NCBI GenBank assembly: GCA_947579605.1
Contig: OX388318.1
Location: 8,184,001-8,248,000, forward strand
DNA length: 64,000 nucleotides
Direction: 5' to 3'
Source: Athripsodes cinereus
Taxonomy: Eukaryota; Arthropoda; Insecta; Trichoptera; Leptoceridae
The first letter of the stretch is position 1. Each line of letters opens with the position of its first letter. A model generated the notes under the pieces. It was given only the letters and a program-made list of their open reading frames with translations, did not search any database and was not told where the DNA came from. The position numbers and the translations under genes are program-made. This document shows, one piece after another, positions 44,801-55,200 of the stretch.

Positions 44801-47049
44801 AGTGCGTCCACATCGACGCGTTCGGCGTACCCTTTCGCGAGAAGATCTTCTATTTTCTCGCGGTACGCCTTGTGGAGGGAAGGGTCCCTCTTGAGCTTCT
44901 TCAAGAGGGAGTTCAACCTCCCTACGGCCCCGTCTCTATTGTTCGGAAGTGTAGGGGCCGTAGCGTCCCACAAGAGGCCCGTGGTCCACGTACCATCGTC
45001 CCCCTGCGAGGTTGTCTCCTTCATCTTGTTCACGGCCTTCTCAAGGTCCGCTGGAGGTCGTGTGGCGGCTGTGACTCCCAATGAGTCTATGGCGAAGTGT
45101 TTGGTGATTAGTTCGGCGATCTCCTGATCCCGGATGACGTGGCACGTGTACGCAGGACCCTCTTCATCTCTGATGCCGCCATGCACTGTCCATCCTAGTG
45201 CTGTGCGCGACATTATCATCGGGTCCCCGTCATTTTCACGTATCTTCCTTGCCACTATCAGGCGCGCGTTGTCCTGGCCGATAAGAATCTTCGGCCTTAC
45301 AAGCGTAACCGCCTTTCCTGGATTACGTAGCTCCTCTCTTGAGCGAGCCACTCTTTGTTCAGGCAGTTGTAGCTCGCCTACAGTGTTGCCGGAAAACGCA
45401 TATCTCTTTCCGCTCTCACCGCTAATCTTGAGCTTGACTCTTCTCGAGTTCTCTTCACACATGGCCATGCCATGTACGCCGTGTATAGACAGACCCGTCT
45501 TGCGGCCTGTCACTCCCACAGCGTCTGCCACTGCTGCGTCCACTAGTGTTATAGTAGAACCCTCGTCCAAGAGGGCGTACACACTCACACACCCCGCAGG
45601 GCCACTTATTTTCACCGGCAACACTTTTAATAACACGGGGCAATCGTCACGCCACGTGTTTGTCACTGTCCCCACTGTTATTGCGTCTCTATGCAACGTG
45701 TTGTGGTGGTTTTTATTGCAGTCCGCCACCCCACACGTACGCGCACTACAGGCGGGCGCCGCATGATCGCCCCCCAGACACTTAAAACACAGTTTCATTT
45801 TTCTTACTGCGGCCCACTTATCTTCTAGCGACATTTTTAAGTAGGCCCGGCACTTAACACTTTTGTGCGCCTTCTTGCAAAAGGCGCAACCACTAACACT
45901 TTTCAGATCACTGACCGTTAGCCGTGCTTGCCGGCTTGTGCTGGGCGCATCATCGACCTCTTCTGTTGCCGGCGATTCGTCACACACAAACACCTTTTCT
46001 CTTCGTGCCTTTTGTTTTGGCTTAACATACGAAGCTTGTATGCCATCACATAGTCCATTATAAAACTTGATGAAAAACTCAAAATCCACTGGCACTTTTT
46101 CCACCTCTCGGGCGGAGATGACACGGTTCACCCACAAGGTAACCTGCCATTGCGGTAGCTTCTCCACGACCTCCTCCATGAAGTCGGGATCCACGAGGTA
46201 GCGATCCGCATGATCGCGAAGAATGGTGTAGGCAGCACGGAGATGCGACGCAAACTCGTACATCCCCGCCAGCGTGGCGTTCTCCAGAGACGGCCAAAGT
46301 CTTAGCTTCTCTCGGATGTCTGCTACGACCTGTTTGGGCTGCCCGAAACGCCTCTCCAGCTCGGCCATGATCTCTTCCGGATCATTTTTCATCAGCATGT
46401 CCCGGACTTGTTGGTAGGCAGGACCCTCTAGCGCCTTCGCCAATCTGGTTCTGTTCTCCGCTGGGGTGAGAGATAGCAGCCGGCTAGTCTCCCTGTACTG
46501 CAACAGGAAATTCTCCCACTCCATTGGATCTCCTTTGTACTTCTTCAGATCCTTGTCGCAATGCTGCCTGGCGATCATGGCCTCCATTCTTCTCTCCTCT
46601 GTGGTACGGGCGACAGAGCCCGTCGTTTGGTCGACCCACTCGGCAGTCCGTCTGTCCCTTGCGTCCTCTTGTCGGCGGGCTGGCTCGGGGAACTGCGGCG
46701 TGGGTACTGCGAGTATCGACGCAGCAGGCACGGGTGGTGCGGGCGACGTCCACTGCGCCGCGACGCTGGGTCCCGCTGCGTAATCACTCTGCGCGGAGAG
46801 AGCGGCCGCCAAAGCCGCATCCTTGATCCGCATCGCTCTGTTCATCTGGTCCATCATCTTCTTGAGCTCCTCGAGCTCCTTCTCCAGGTCCTTCCTCTGT
46901 TGTCGGGCCGTCTCGTCTGTGTGAGTGCGGTCCGTGTCTGAAGTGGAAGGCTGTTCTGGCGTCGTAGGGATATGCTCGGAGGCAGCAGCATCCGGTGCGG
47001 CCTCTCGATCCCGTTCACCACGCGCTCCAGAGCGTAGTGATGGCGCCAT
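41818..47049 (-). CDS. gag-pol: BEL/Pao gag-pol polyprotein, 1,743 aa, intact
   Basis: This single frame encodes the structural and enzymatic proteins for reverse transcription and integration. Gag: coiled coil about 48-85; DUF1759-like region about 165-330; Cys/His knuckles C388-C391-H395-C400 and C421-C424-H429-C434, with a further Cys/His cluster at 439-453. Protease (DUF1758, peptidase A17 type): LLDEGS with catalytic D495, and ILIGQD at 588-593. Reverse transcriptase: about 750-950, LTADIKEMF with D820 and FYMDD with D896-D897. RNase H: D1070, E1109, D1139 and the NPAD motif with D1184. Integrase: H1374-H1379-C1409-C1412 zinc site, then D1445, D1507, E1558. A DUF5641-like tail covers about 1650-1740. 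The ATG lies 31 nt past the primer site and the stop 26 nt before the 3' LTR. All looked-for catalytic residues are present. There is no frameshift or stop between gag and pol, so the protease must cut one large precursor. Confidence 0.96.
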   Translation of the reverse strand: MAPSLRSGARGERDREAAPDAAASEHIPTTPEQPSTSDTDRTHTDETARQQRKDLEKELEELKKMMDQMNRAMRIKDAALAAALSAQSDYAAGPSVAAQWTSPAPPVPAASILAVPTPQFPEPARRQEDARDRRTAEWVDQTTGSVARTTEERRMEAMIARQHCDKDLKKYKGDPMEWENFLLQYRETSRLLSLTPAENRTRLAKALEGPAYQQVRDMLMKNDPEEIMAELERRFGQPKQVVADIREKLRLWPSLENATLAGMYEFASHLRAAYTILRDHADRYLVDPDFMEEVVEKLPQWQVTLWVNRVISAREVEKVPVDFEFFIKFYNGLCDGIQASYVKPKQKARREKVFVCDESPATEEVDDAPSTSRQARLTVSDLKSVSGCAFCKKAHKSVKCRAYLKMSLEDKWAAVRKMKLCFKCLGGDHAAPACSARTCGVADCNKNHHNTLHRDAITVGTVTNTWRDDCPVLLKVLPVKISGPAGCVSVYALLDEGSTITLVDAAVADAVGVTGRKTGLSIHGVHGMAMCEENSRRVKLKISGESGKRYAFSGNTVGELQLPEQRVARSREELRNPGKAVTLVRPKILIGQDNARLIVARKIRENDGDPMIMSRTALGWTVHGGIRDEEGPAYTCHVIRDQEIAELITKHFAIDSLGVTAATRPPADLEKAVNKMKETTSQGDDGTWTTGLLWDATAPTLPNNRDGAVGRLNSLLKKLKRDPSLHKAYREKIEDLLAKGYAERVDVDALRDYHPRRWYLPHFAVVNPRKPTKLRVVFDAACRYRGVSLNDRLMTGPDMLSSLLGNILRFREGPIGLTADIKEMFLRVKIIEEDRESQLFLWEEKGEIVTLRLSSMMFGAKCSPASAQYVRNKIAESQEAIYPEAAEAVVSKFYMDDYLDAAESEEEAVRLVEGVTRVLASGNMEVTNWASNKPAVLGPAAVETSREVEIAPDQAERVLGVRWSPQEDVFRYTLTETAEWAVQWPTKRQLLSAAMKIFDPLGFIACILIRAKILLQEVWRSSVAWDEEIEPRHAEKWRDWLELIAQCDCAIPRCCRLKKNTPATVHIFGDASEAAMCVVAYIEEEGRVAFLGSKGKVAPLKPLSVPRLELQAALMAARLWATLKREMRGRVNRVVIWTDSTTVLQWITSDPRSYHTFVANRLGEIDELTQPSDWRWVPTAMNPADIGTRDIGTPDLGPDSLWFRGPAFLRESEEEWPQRQRPTSECPIERRDFSGATAACTLHRRNEALPETKRFSSWERLVRTTAYVRRFADNCRRIGHRGALRVPELRKAEDALLRQDQSDSFAQEIAALRNKNTVAAGSRLAAWNPTIREDGILVSDSRLRNVEGAGGEYSRPPLLDGESEYATLLLKHIHRISGHQSAEKLVADVRRDYAVLRLRTKARKIVYQCQHCRVLRSKPAQPLMGPLPQGRLAYRLRPFTHCGVDFFGPVDVVIGRRKEKRYGALFTCLTTRAVHLELAHSLSSDSFIMALQRMSARRGSPSTLYSDNGTNFRGAHRELNAALRELREDPRVQEEMTVQRIEWRFIPPNTPHMGGAWERLVRSVKKALDSTLKSRALKEETLLTALAEAEHSVNSRPLTHVSVSPVDEAPLTPNHFLLGTASGRPLLTCYPEGAEETSMRKQWRIAQVLADSFWRRWLREYVPTLAQRQKWRVPAEPLKVGELVIVADPSQPRNQWPRGRITEVFQSADGQVRAAHVRTKHGEYRRPASKLLKLHVSDGEFKD

Positions 47050-47080
47050 CCTGGTATCGGCGATTCAGCAAGCAGCGAAG

Positions 47081-47098
47081 ATCCGGCTCGAAGGACCA
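47081..47098 (-). other. primer-binding site, tRNA-Tyr type
   Basis: The plus strand reads ATCCGGCTCGAAGGACCA. This equals the 3' end (T-arm side, acceptor, CCA) of insect tRNA-Tyr as I remember it, over 18 nt. On the element strand it starts TGG, three bases after the LTR. Minus-strand cDNA synthesis would be primed here. Confidence 0.88.
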
Positions 47099-47101
47099 CT
47101 A

Positions 47102-48537
47102 TGTACGGTACTACTTGACTCCCTAGTACGCGTCGTACATAGACTGTATCTCCAAGGTGGACTGGAGTCGGGGTGAGTGGGGGTTTGCCGGCTCCCACGC
47201 TGCTTGTAACCACCGATGAAGATGGTGGTAGTGTTACCATGCGGGTAACGTCGATCAATCAGATCGTCGGCAGCCGGTACGTCGATGGGTGAAGACACTC
47301 AGCTTACACCGCCAAAGCACGTCGGAAGGCTGCCTAATAGACCACCTGCAGAGACCCACACTGCTCGCGGCTTCTCCGTCAACACCTAGGTACACCACAA
47401 TGACACACTCGCAAGCGCACACACCACGGGCAATGAACCAATGGTGCACCGGCTATCTTGAGTGTCCAAATAGGTATACGGCGGCGTATCGAGTGAAGCG
47501 TTGAGTAGGTAGCCACCACAATGCGAATCTACGTCGGGAGCTTCGTCGGTGCAGAGGAGATGCTTGCTTCGTGTATGCCAGAGAAAGTCCAAATCCGTTC
47601 CAATGGTCGTGGTCAGCAAGAGTATCCAATGTCCAGTCCGGTCAGTCAAACGAAGTCCAATAGAAAGCAAGGTAGTGGCAGGGTGGTAGAAAGAAAACAC
47701 GTATATCCTTATCGTACAACAGCTCAGCAGTGAGTGACGCGCTACTGAATCGCATCCCCTTATATACACCGCCCGACCGGCGAGTCCCGTCTCATCGGGC
47801 ACCTCAACCTGGGCGGTATACCGTGCGTTCTATGCAACACGGTGTGTCATGCGTTCTCAACCCAACACACCGCGTGCCGCTCGGGGACCGACTCAGTAGT
47901 CGTCTTTCTTTATTAAACATAATATATTTACATTTTACATCATTTGTACATCATTACAAGAAATTACAATATCGCAAAATGCCTTATACTATTACATTTA
48001 TTAACAATATCAACAGTATGACGACATCTCGTCGCGTTGACTATTTTACTATATATATTTACACACATTATACAATAAACATATATATTCACAATTTGGT
48101 TAGACACACAGTCTTTGCATTATTATCTTAACAACCATACAACATTATTAAATAACAACACAGTGTGTAGGCTCGCGTCTCGGTACAGCGATGCTGTGGT
48201 GTACGCGAGGCTACACTGGCCGGCTGTGTATGCAAGCGCGTGTCATGCACACACACTCGGAGCCGCAAAATTAGGAAAAACACTTTAAATTCTGTAACTC
48301 TTGTTACAGACATCTCATCTCCTCGACCCTGGTACCATTATACGCAGAATCGAGAGAGCTTTCTAGTGATATAACACACATGATTCTAATCTCAATATTC
48401 GAATTAATCAGTTTTTTCCCAATTTTGCGGCTCGCCGGCCGTCGATACCACTGTATCGCATGATTTGTAGGTAGGGGACGCGCGCTACCCAGCCAGTGCT
48501 AGGTACACACACGTCGAGGGGAGCTACGTTCGATACA
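47102..48537 (-). repeat. 5' LTR of the BEL/Pao element
   Basis: 1,436 bp, upstream of gag-pol in element orientation. It is identical to the 3' LTR over its whole length by direct reading. It ends in CA at 47102, three bases before the primer-binding site. This is long for a BEL/Pao LTR. Short open frames inside it occur identically in the other copy and are not genes. Confidence 0.96.
47759..47766 (-). promoter_or_regulatory. candidate TATA box in the 5' LTR (model 1)
   Basis: The minus strand reads TATATAAG. An initiator-like TCACTC has its A at 47735, 31 nt downstream of the first T, which is ideal TATA-initiator spacing for arthropods. The same pair is in the 3' LTR (41013-41020 and 40989). 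Against it, no AATAAA lies between this start and the LTR end. Confidence 0.5.
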
Positions 48538-48542
48538 CGGGG
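48538..48542. repeat. target-site duplication, right copy (CGGGG)
   Basis: CGGGG directly outside the right LTR, matching 40351-40355 exactly. The empty target therefore carried a single CGGGG. Confidence 0.92.
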
Positions 48543-49317
48543 CTTAAAAGTAATGATGATATAGGTAGGAATTTATACCGGATAATGGATATAACAGATA
48601 TCCGATAAAATCTTTTACCGAATATTTGGATATTCGATTACTGTTGTAACGAGTTTAGTTTAGAGCAAGTTTTGTTATTATATGAAGTGTTATGATTAAT
48701 GAGTTAATTTCATACAGTTAGTCCACTACAGAGTGATTCTCATTTATCGCAATGCCCGCTGATGCGGAATGCGTGTAATGTGAGTGACTTGATGATGGTG
48801 AGTGACAAGGCGATATACGTCGCTACATACAGAAGTGGCAAGGTTTAGTCCGGACCCGAAAAGTTAGTCCACTAGCTACCCCACTTGCATACATTCTTTA
48901 ATGGTGTGGTTAGAGAGAGAAGATGAGTGACTTTATGCACTCACAAAAAATTAAGACATTTTATAAGATGGATTTTAAGATTTTTTATTTCACGTGTAGG
49001 TGTTTTATCTAATGAAAAAGATGTAAATACACAATACAGACTTGTTGAGCCATCTCGATGTCAAGATAGAACGTTTAGTATTACGTGTTTTAGCATGCGT
49101 GTTCCAGATGCTGGAACAAGCTTACTATTAGCCTGCAAGTGGAGGCGAATATTTAGGGCTTCATAAAGAAGCTCAACACACCCTTTTTTGCCGAGGGCTT
49201 TGGACAATATCAAAATATTATAGCGTCCATAAGATCGTATAATGAGTACATATGTTATTATTACATGGACTTAGTCTATTGAGTGCCTCATTTGTGGGAA
49301 TTGCCGTGATAGAATGG
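48543..49317. other. flank right of the BEL/Pao element
   Basis: Contains GTTAGTCCACTA twice (48718 and 48864) and a family A hairpin-like end (TAGCTACCCCACTTGCAT) near 48875. No convincing gene. Confidence 0.4.
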
Positions 49318-49492
49318 ATTTTTTTTTTTAAAGATATATCTGGGTTTGTTATAAACCCAAATACAACCTTATACACCTTTTACACTAAGCTTAAAGCTTG
49401 TGTCGTGAAAGGGGAGTTTGCCGGCACCTGGAATCGAACCACGGACCCCTTGTTCTGAAGGCCGAGACTCTACCTCCAGGCTACCGACGAAC
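49318..49492 (-). mobile_element. tRNA-derived SINE, family 2
   Basis: The head has GGTTCGATTCCAGG and TAGCCTGGAGGTAGAG on the minus strand. The body matches the copy at 39872 (AAGCTTGTGTCGTGAAAGGG, GAGTTTGCCGGCACCTGG), followed by an A-rich tail. Confidence 0.8.
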
Positions 49493-49844
49493 TGTATTAT
49501 TTTTATCAGAAAATAATTTAATATCGGTCGAATGTTGAGCTACTATCCAGTATCTGGCCTGATAGTAAAACTGAACCGGATAGCTCCCGAACATCCTTTT
49601 CATCTCTTTTTAATCCAGTGTTTTGTATTTTCTCATATTCCTTAAAAAAATGTTCACAATGTTTTCTTACTTGTACTTGTTTACGATACATTATCTTGTG
49701 TTGAGATAATTTTCTTTCTTGTTGTTACTACACTATAAACTTTCGTACATTCGATGTCCACAAAACTCTCGTTGAACTTTTTAACTATGAAATAATAAAT
49801 CTTTTGGTTTTACTTTCTAAGCTGTAAATTTCCAGTTGTCTGTG

Positions 49845-50150
49845 ATATTTTATTTTTATTTTATGATTTGACATGATGAATGTGCTGTAATTTTATTCTA
49901 TAATTTGACATGACAGTGTGTTTTATTTTTATTTTGAAATTCGATGTGATGCAGTGTATTGTAACTTTATTTTATGGTTAGATATGATACAGTTTTTTTT
50001 TTTTATGATTTGACATGATGCTGTTGATATGTTGTAATTTTATTATGTGGTTTATGTGACACAATGTGTTTGATTTTTATTTTTATAATTTGAAGTGATG
50101 CAGTATATTTTGTTTTTGTTTTGATTTTAATTTGATACGATGGTGGTGTT
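49845..50150 (+). repeat. degenerate tandem repeats in a LINE 3' UTR
   Basis: About seven diverged units of roughly 40 bp share TTTTATTTTATGATTTGACA and a TGATGCAGTGT-like end. They lie directly upstream of the LINE tail. Confidence 0.65.
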
Positions 50151-50159
50151 GTACAATTG

Positions 50160-50230
50160 TTGCTTATAACTATGTATTAAAGGCGTAAGCCGTATGTATT
50201 ATTATAAATAAATAAATAAATAAATAAATA
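50160..50230 (+). mobile_element. LINE 3' end with AAATAAATA tail, plus strand
   Basis: ATTAAAGGCGTAAGCCGTAT then TATTATTATAAATAAATAAA and further AAAT units. Related to the inverted end at 60471-60560. Confidence 0.65.
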
Positions 50231-50589
50231 TTCACAGCCTCAAAATACCGACTAACACCATTTCAAAAACCTATGTTGTAGACTTTTTCAAGATCTTCTT
50301 TTTTTAGAAAGAGCTTGTTTATGGAGCATTATTATTTATTTTTCATGCTCTAAATCCTCTAAACATTAATTACATGCTTAACCTATGATGTTACACAGCT
50401 ATAGGAATATTAAATTAGAAATCTGTGTATGAAAAAAATTTCATCACTGAATATCAACGTCTTCCAACTAACATTTTTAAATGTTAATAAAAAATGTAAG
50501 TTTTTGCTTTTTATTCTCTCATCACACAATAAATTTTATTATTAGATCCAAACAATCGATTTCTCAGCAGGTTTTCATCGTTATATGTA

Positions 50590-50735
50590 GGTTTATTTTA
50601 TTTATTTATTTAATTAGTATACATTAATTAGAAGCTAATTTACACAAAAAATAAACACAAATCAAATACAATTGATCAATCAACTTACAGAGGGCGAGTT
50701 TATCGCAGAGGTGCGATTTCTTCCTATCAACTTAA
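50590..50735 (-). mobile_element. LINE 3' tail, minus strand
   Basis: TTATTTATTTATTTAATTAG, then CAGAGGGCGAGTTTATCGCA and GAGGTGCGATTTCTTCCTAT. Inverted counterpart of 6905-7032. Confidence 0.6.
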
Positions 50736-50984
50736 TAAATAAAGATCTAAAAGACTTAAAAAAGTACAAGATTGTTTGATAAATATCGTCTTTCAGATTC
50801 CGAACGCAAGATAATGTAGCTTAATTTTGAAAAAAAATATACAAAGTAAATTTGCTCAATCTAACAACTTAATACTTATTCTCGCTTCAAATAATTTCAT
50901 GGGGGAGCATTTTTGGTGGTATTATACTTAGATACTTAGACCGCAGAGCGTGATGGGTTATTTTTATTCACTCACTCACACTCA

Positions 50985-51411
50985 CTAGTCAGCCATCTCT
51001 CCACTGCTGGATGTAGGCCTCTTCCAAACTTTTCCAAACGTCTCGATCCTGTGCCCGCTGCATCCAATTTCGTCCAGCGATTGGAGTTATATCGTCAATC
51101 CATCTCTTTTGCGGTCTTCCGATGCTTCTTTTACTACTCCATGGTCGCCATTTAAGAATCTTGGGGGTCCATCTATCATCGTCACGTCTTGCTACATGTC
51201 CCGCCCATTGCCACTTAAGCTTTGCCACACGGTCCATTATGTCTGTAACCTTTGTCAGGTGCCTGATGTCTTCGTTTCTTATTCTGTCTCTCAGACTTAT
51301 CCCTAACATTCGTCTTTCCATGGATCTTTGTGAACATTTCAGCTTGTTGACACTTGCTACAGTTAGTGACATGGTTTCTAATCCATAAGTTGTTGTTATT
51401 TTTATTATCAA
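50985..51411 (-). pseudogene. RTE-like LINE, 3' fragment with open frame
   Basis: A 140-codon minus frame holds the C-terminus of an RTE-type endonuclease-reverse transcriptase: TYGLETMSLT, QRSMERRMLGISLRDRIRNE, AKLKWQWAGHVARRDD, GRPQKRWIDD, then RAQDR and YIQQWRDG before TGA at 50989. I recognise the family from lepidopteran genomes. Polymerase and endonuclease domains are missing, so the copy is 5'-truncated and inactive. A short GTGA-type tail follows the stop, as in RTE elements. The stop-free frame suggests it is younger than the copy at 15205-15560. Confidence 0.82.
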
Positions 51412-51414
51412 AAT

Positions 51415-52130
51415 TAAAATAAAATGGAGATTTTTTCATTATCATCTACTTCCATTAAATGCGTAGGTTTGTTCTGTGGTTAATCCCAATGTTAATAAGG
51501 GTGGGTAAGTTAAATGAGTATTGTTTTGTATATTTGAAGAATGTTAATTACTCAACGAAGCCATATTAAATGTTTTCAAAATATTTTCATCTCCCCGTTA
51601 TATTTTACAATTTCAGTCAATTGTTATTTTAATTAAGCGGTGTTGCTATAATATAAACTGTCGTAACCCACGAATTTTCCATGTCATAGAATAATTCATA
51701 AATAGTTTATGGCATTTTCTTCTTATATTAACAAATATAAATTAACATTTACTCTTCGTCTGTTAACTATCGTGTTATTTTTTATTACTGTTATTGTTTT
51801 TCATCATGTTACTGCACATTTTATTTAAATAATGTTTTTATGTGTTCGTTTCATTTCAATATGAAAGAAATATCTTTATGATTTACATACCTGTTCTATG
51901 TGAAATTTAATACATTAGATTACAATATCTCAAAAAACGAAAAAGTAGTATTATTTATTTTTTAATAGTTTTATTTCGTTTTTTTTCTTTTGTGAATATT
52001 TTTTAAGCATTCAGACGGCAAACTCTACTTAAGTAGGTTCTTCTCAACCACCCACCAAGATTTTTTCAAAACAAATTACTCTTACACGGCTCCGTTATGC
52101 TACTTTTGCTATCGTGATTATCTCAAAATT
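51415..52130. other. unassigned AT-rich DNA
   Basis: Nothing recognised apart from a TACTTAAGTAGGTTCTTC patch near 52030 of unknown origin. Confidence 0.45.
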
Positions 52131-52265
52131 TTACTATATTTATTTATTCTTTTTGCACATCATCATTATATAACAAGGTTAACAAAACAATATACAATTT
52201 TAAAAACTAGAACGATATGCAGTGGCGAGATTATCACTATAAAGTGATTTCTTCCAACTAACCAC
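52130..52265 (-). mobile_element. LINE 3' tail, minus strand, SINE partner type
   Basis: TTTATTTATTCTTTTTGCAC begins the tail. It ends GCAGTGGCGAGATTATCACT then AAAGTGATTTCTTCCAAC, which resembles the tail of the SINE at 60007-60246. Confidence 0.55.
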
Positions 52266-52269
52266 AATC

Positions 52270-55200
52270 GATTTATTTTCGGGGTACTTTTACTATCGGA
52301 ATTAAATTTCTAGTTACGATATTCCCCACAATTATCTTTTTGTAAATTCTCATCATCGTTTTACAAATTGTGTAACTGTTTCGGTATTCAGGTTTATGAT
52401 ATAAAATTATAAATACAGTATTTGTTCAATTTTTAATTATGTATTATTTTACTACCGGCAAATTGAGATAATTTTTTTTTCATTATTACACAGTTCTTAC
52501 TACTGTATAATAGTAACATTTTGCATAGATAATTATGATTATTTTGATTATCATACAATGTCCAGTACTCTTTAAATTAGTACCCACAATACATCCTGTT
52601 TTCGAGTGTCTTATAAAAGGCGAGTATTCCTTAACATCACGTAAAATGCATAACTTATTCAGCTATGAATTTTACTACTTACTCTAAATGTCTCCATTAA
52701 TTGTTCAATAATACGTTTTTTATACGCGGTTCTAAAATGGCATGTAAGAAAACCAAAAAGTAATGCCGCTGAAATCTGGTATTTCTCTTGAGAAAAATTA
52801 TTTCCTTACTAAACGAGGGTTTTTTTGTCGTGATATTACAAAGATATTTTCCATTCCTTTTTGTTATGGCTTTCAAAGAGATGATAATAATATATGTGAG
52901 TTTCTAAGGAATTTAATTAAATTGTACCAGCCGTCTTCAATTATATAAACCTTAACTAATGACTATAAAATAATTAGTAATAGGCTTGAATATTCTCAAA
53001 TTAGAACCTTATAGATCTCGTTTTATTAGCTATTAATTTGGCAATATTAATTTATTCCTTACTAGTTCTGTAAACCTACAACCGTGTATGAAATTTACTA
53101 TTGAAATGCTTGAAACTTTCAATTAACATCTACTTTTTATTCTTTTTACTTGTCAAGTTTGGCTTTAGAGGAATAATGTAAAGGAAATTATCCAAAAATA
53201 TGCTTTTGCATTATCTCTAATATTTTATCTTATCAACAAGATATTATTTTAACCTTTTAACGCAAGAAGACGCTTAATAAAGTAGGCTTTGTAAAGTATT
53301 ATTTCTAGTTTCTTAAGTATGTAAGCAAATATTTACACGTCCATGTAAACAAACTGAAATGTTTGCGAGGGAATTCTTGAATGTTATTTGATTCAATTCA
53401 ACAGCTTTTTGATTACAAATGCTCTTAGGTTATAGCTACAAATGCTTTGGTTCGTATAAAACATTCAAGTTGAAATTTATGTGTACGGGTTTAATCATAA
53501 AAACTTCATAGTTTTTCGTAACGGAATAAATCTCCCACTCTTTTCCACACAAGTTTCTCCCTCCCTTATTTCTTTTACAACGCATCGTTCCGTTTTCACA
53601 AATAGCTTTTTTAAGCAATTTGATTAACTAAAGACATCTCTAAAAATAACACAAGTGGTAATTAAGTATATCACTTATATTATTTTAATTGTGTTGAAAA
53701 TTCTTTTAGTTAATTATTAATATTCTGTTCTGGAGAGCTTTTTTTGGAGTACTTACATCATAATAAAGGAGTATGCTGACAACGGGATTCAAAACCTTCG
53801 CAGCATCCAAAATCAGGGAAGTTATCATCTCCATTGCAAACCTAGATTTATTAGTAAAAAACTATGTCATTCGCTATTTTTATCACCCTGTATTTTATTT
53901 TACGAACCGGTCGAACTGAAAAATGTCTTATTTATAAGAAACTACCATTTAGTATTGTGGAACATCACGCACGGTTGGACAAAATTACCCGGCCAGTTAC
54001 GTGTGTGTCTTTTTCAAGAATAAATTGTCAGAAGACTTGTTTTGTACCTCACTTCATACGTGCATAATCTATGAAGAATGATTTTTGTTGTTGATTTTAG
54101 CTAATATACTCTACACTTTCTTTTATGCTACTTTCTGATAGAAAAAAAAGAAACAATGACCTAAGCTGACTTATCGCTTCTCTCTGCATCCTTCAACGTA
54201 TTTTTGGTGTAAATAGTGAAGACAAACCTTCATTTGGGGCGGTTTGCGCCAATTGAATACTCTCAACCTGCGACGCTCTAAATTCTGTAATGTCTACCAT
54301 TATCATAGTTACAAGGTATTGTTAAAAAAGGCCTTTCATGTCCACAAAAAACCTTGTGATTTTATGTACAATAGATTAACCAGTCATAATTATTGCTTGT
54401 TTAATAGTTTATTGTAATAATAGGCATTTTTATATTGAAATATAAGCACAAAGCTTCAGCGAGATTAAAATTTGATAAAACATAAAGTTACTATACTAAT
54501 AATGTTAATAGTATGGTTATCGCTTAATTTATAGCTTACATATATATTAATATATAGAACATTAATCGCTATATCAAGCTGTAGCGATAGGTAAGAATAA
54601 TATTCATATCATAATATATATCGCGAAGAGCTTTATCGATAACGAACATAATAATAAAAGTTATATTACTCATGTATATGTAGGGTACGTTGTACGTATC
54701 ATGAAACTAATATTCCAGCAACTAGTAATCCAGAGTAGAATAATAGGGGCGAAACTTTACAACATGTGATAATAATATGAATAGATATGCTCCAGTTAGA
54801 GAAGCTTTTTTTCTAAATGTGTGGTGAATATATGTTTTCCGTTTTGTAAACTTTTATCACCAGATGTCGCTGATAGTGGTTTTATAAATATCTAACCTTT
54901 CGTTTTACTATACCTACTCTACATGATTCCTTTAATATGATCGTCTTTAATTTTGGTTTCCTCTTCCGATTGGTATTGCTTAATGAATTTCGGAATTTAA
55001 ATAGATATGTTTGAAATAGGGGAAAAATACACGAGCAGGAATAACATATATTTTAAAATAATTTTGCCGATACAAATGCCGATTGAGCTCCCTGTATTTC
55101 GAAAGGATATTCAAAGAGTATGACTATAAAGTAGTCAAAGATACGGTGACTATAGTACTTTGCTTAGAAATGATGTTCATATTTGAACTAAGTTTTCGTG

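Larger units (their letters stand above)
40356..48537 (-). mobile_element. complete BEL/Pao LTR retrotransposon
   Basis: The element is 8,182 bp on the minus strand. It has LTRs of 1,436 bp at both ends, beginning TG and ending CA, a tRNA-Tyr-type primer-binding site, one long gag-pol frame and a polypurine tract. It is flanked by the 5-bp repeat CGGGG (40351-40355 and 48538-48542). The two LTRs read identically base for base. The frame has no stop or shift. The domain order (gag, protease, RT, RNase H, integrase, DUF5641-like) and the absence of a separate env frame are those of BEL/Pao. GC content is much higher than in the surrounding DNA. I infer a very recent insertion and an element that could still move. 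Confidence 0.97.

Noticed and set aside
45134..45766. 210-codon plus-strand frame inside the BEL/Pao element
   Set aside because: Antisense shadow of the gag-pol gene caused by GC-rich codons. No known domain, and the opposite frame has catalytic motifs.
50200..50230. Independent microsatellite
   Set aside because: The AAAT run directly follows a LINE 3' UTR and is more simply its tail.
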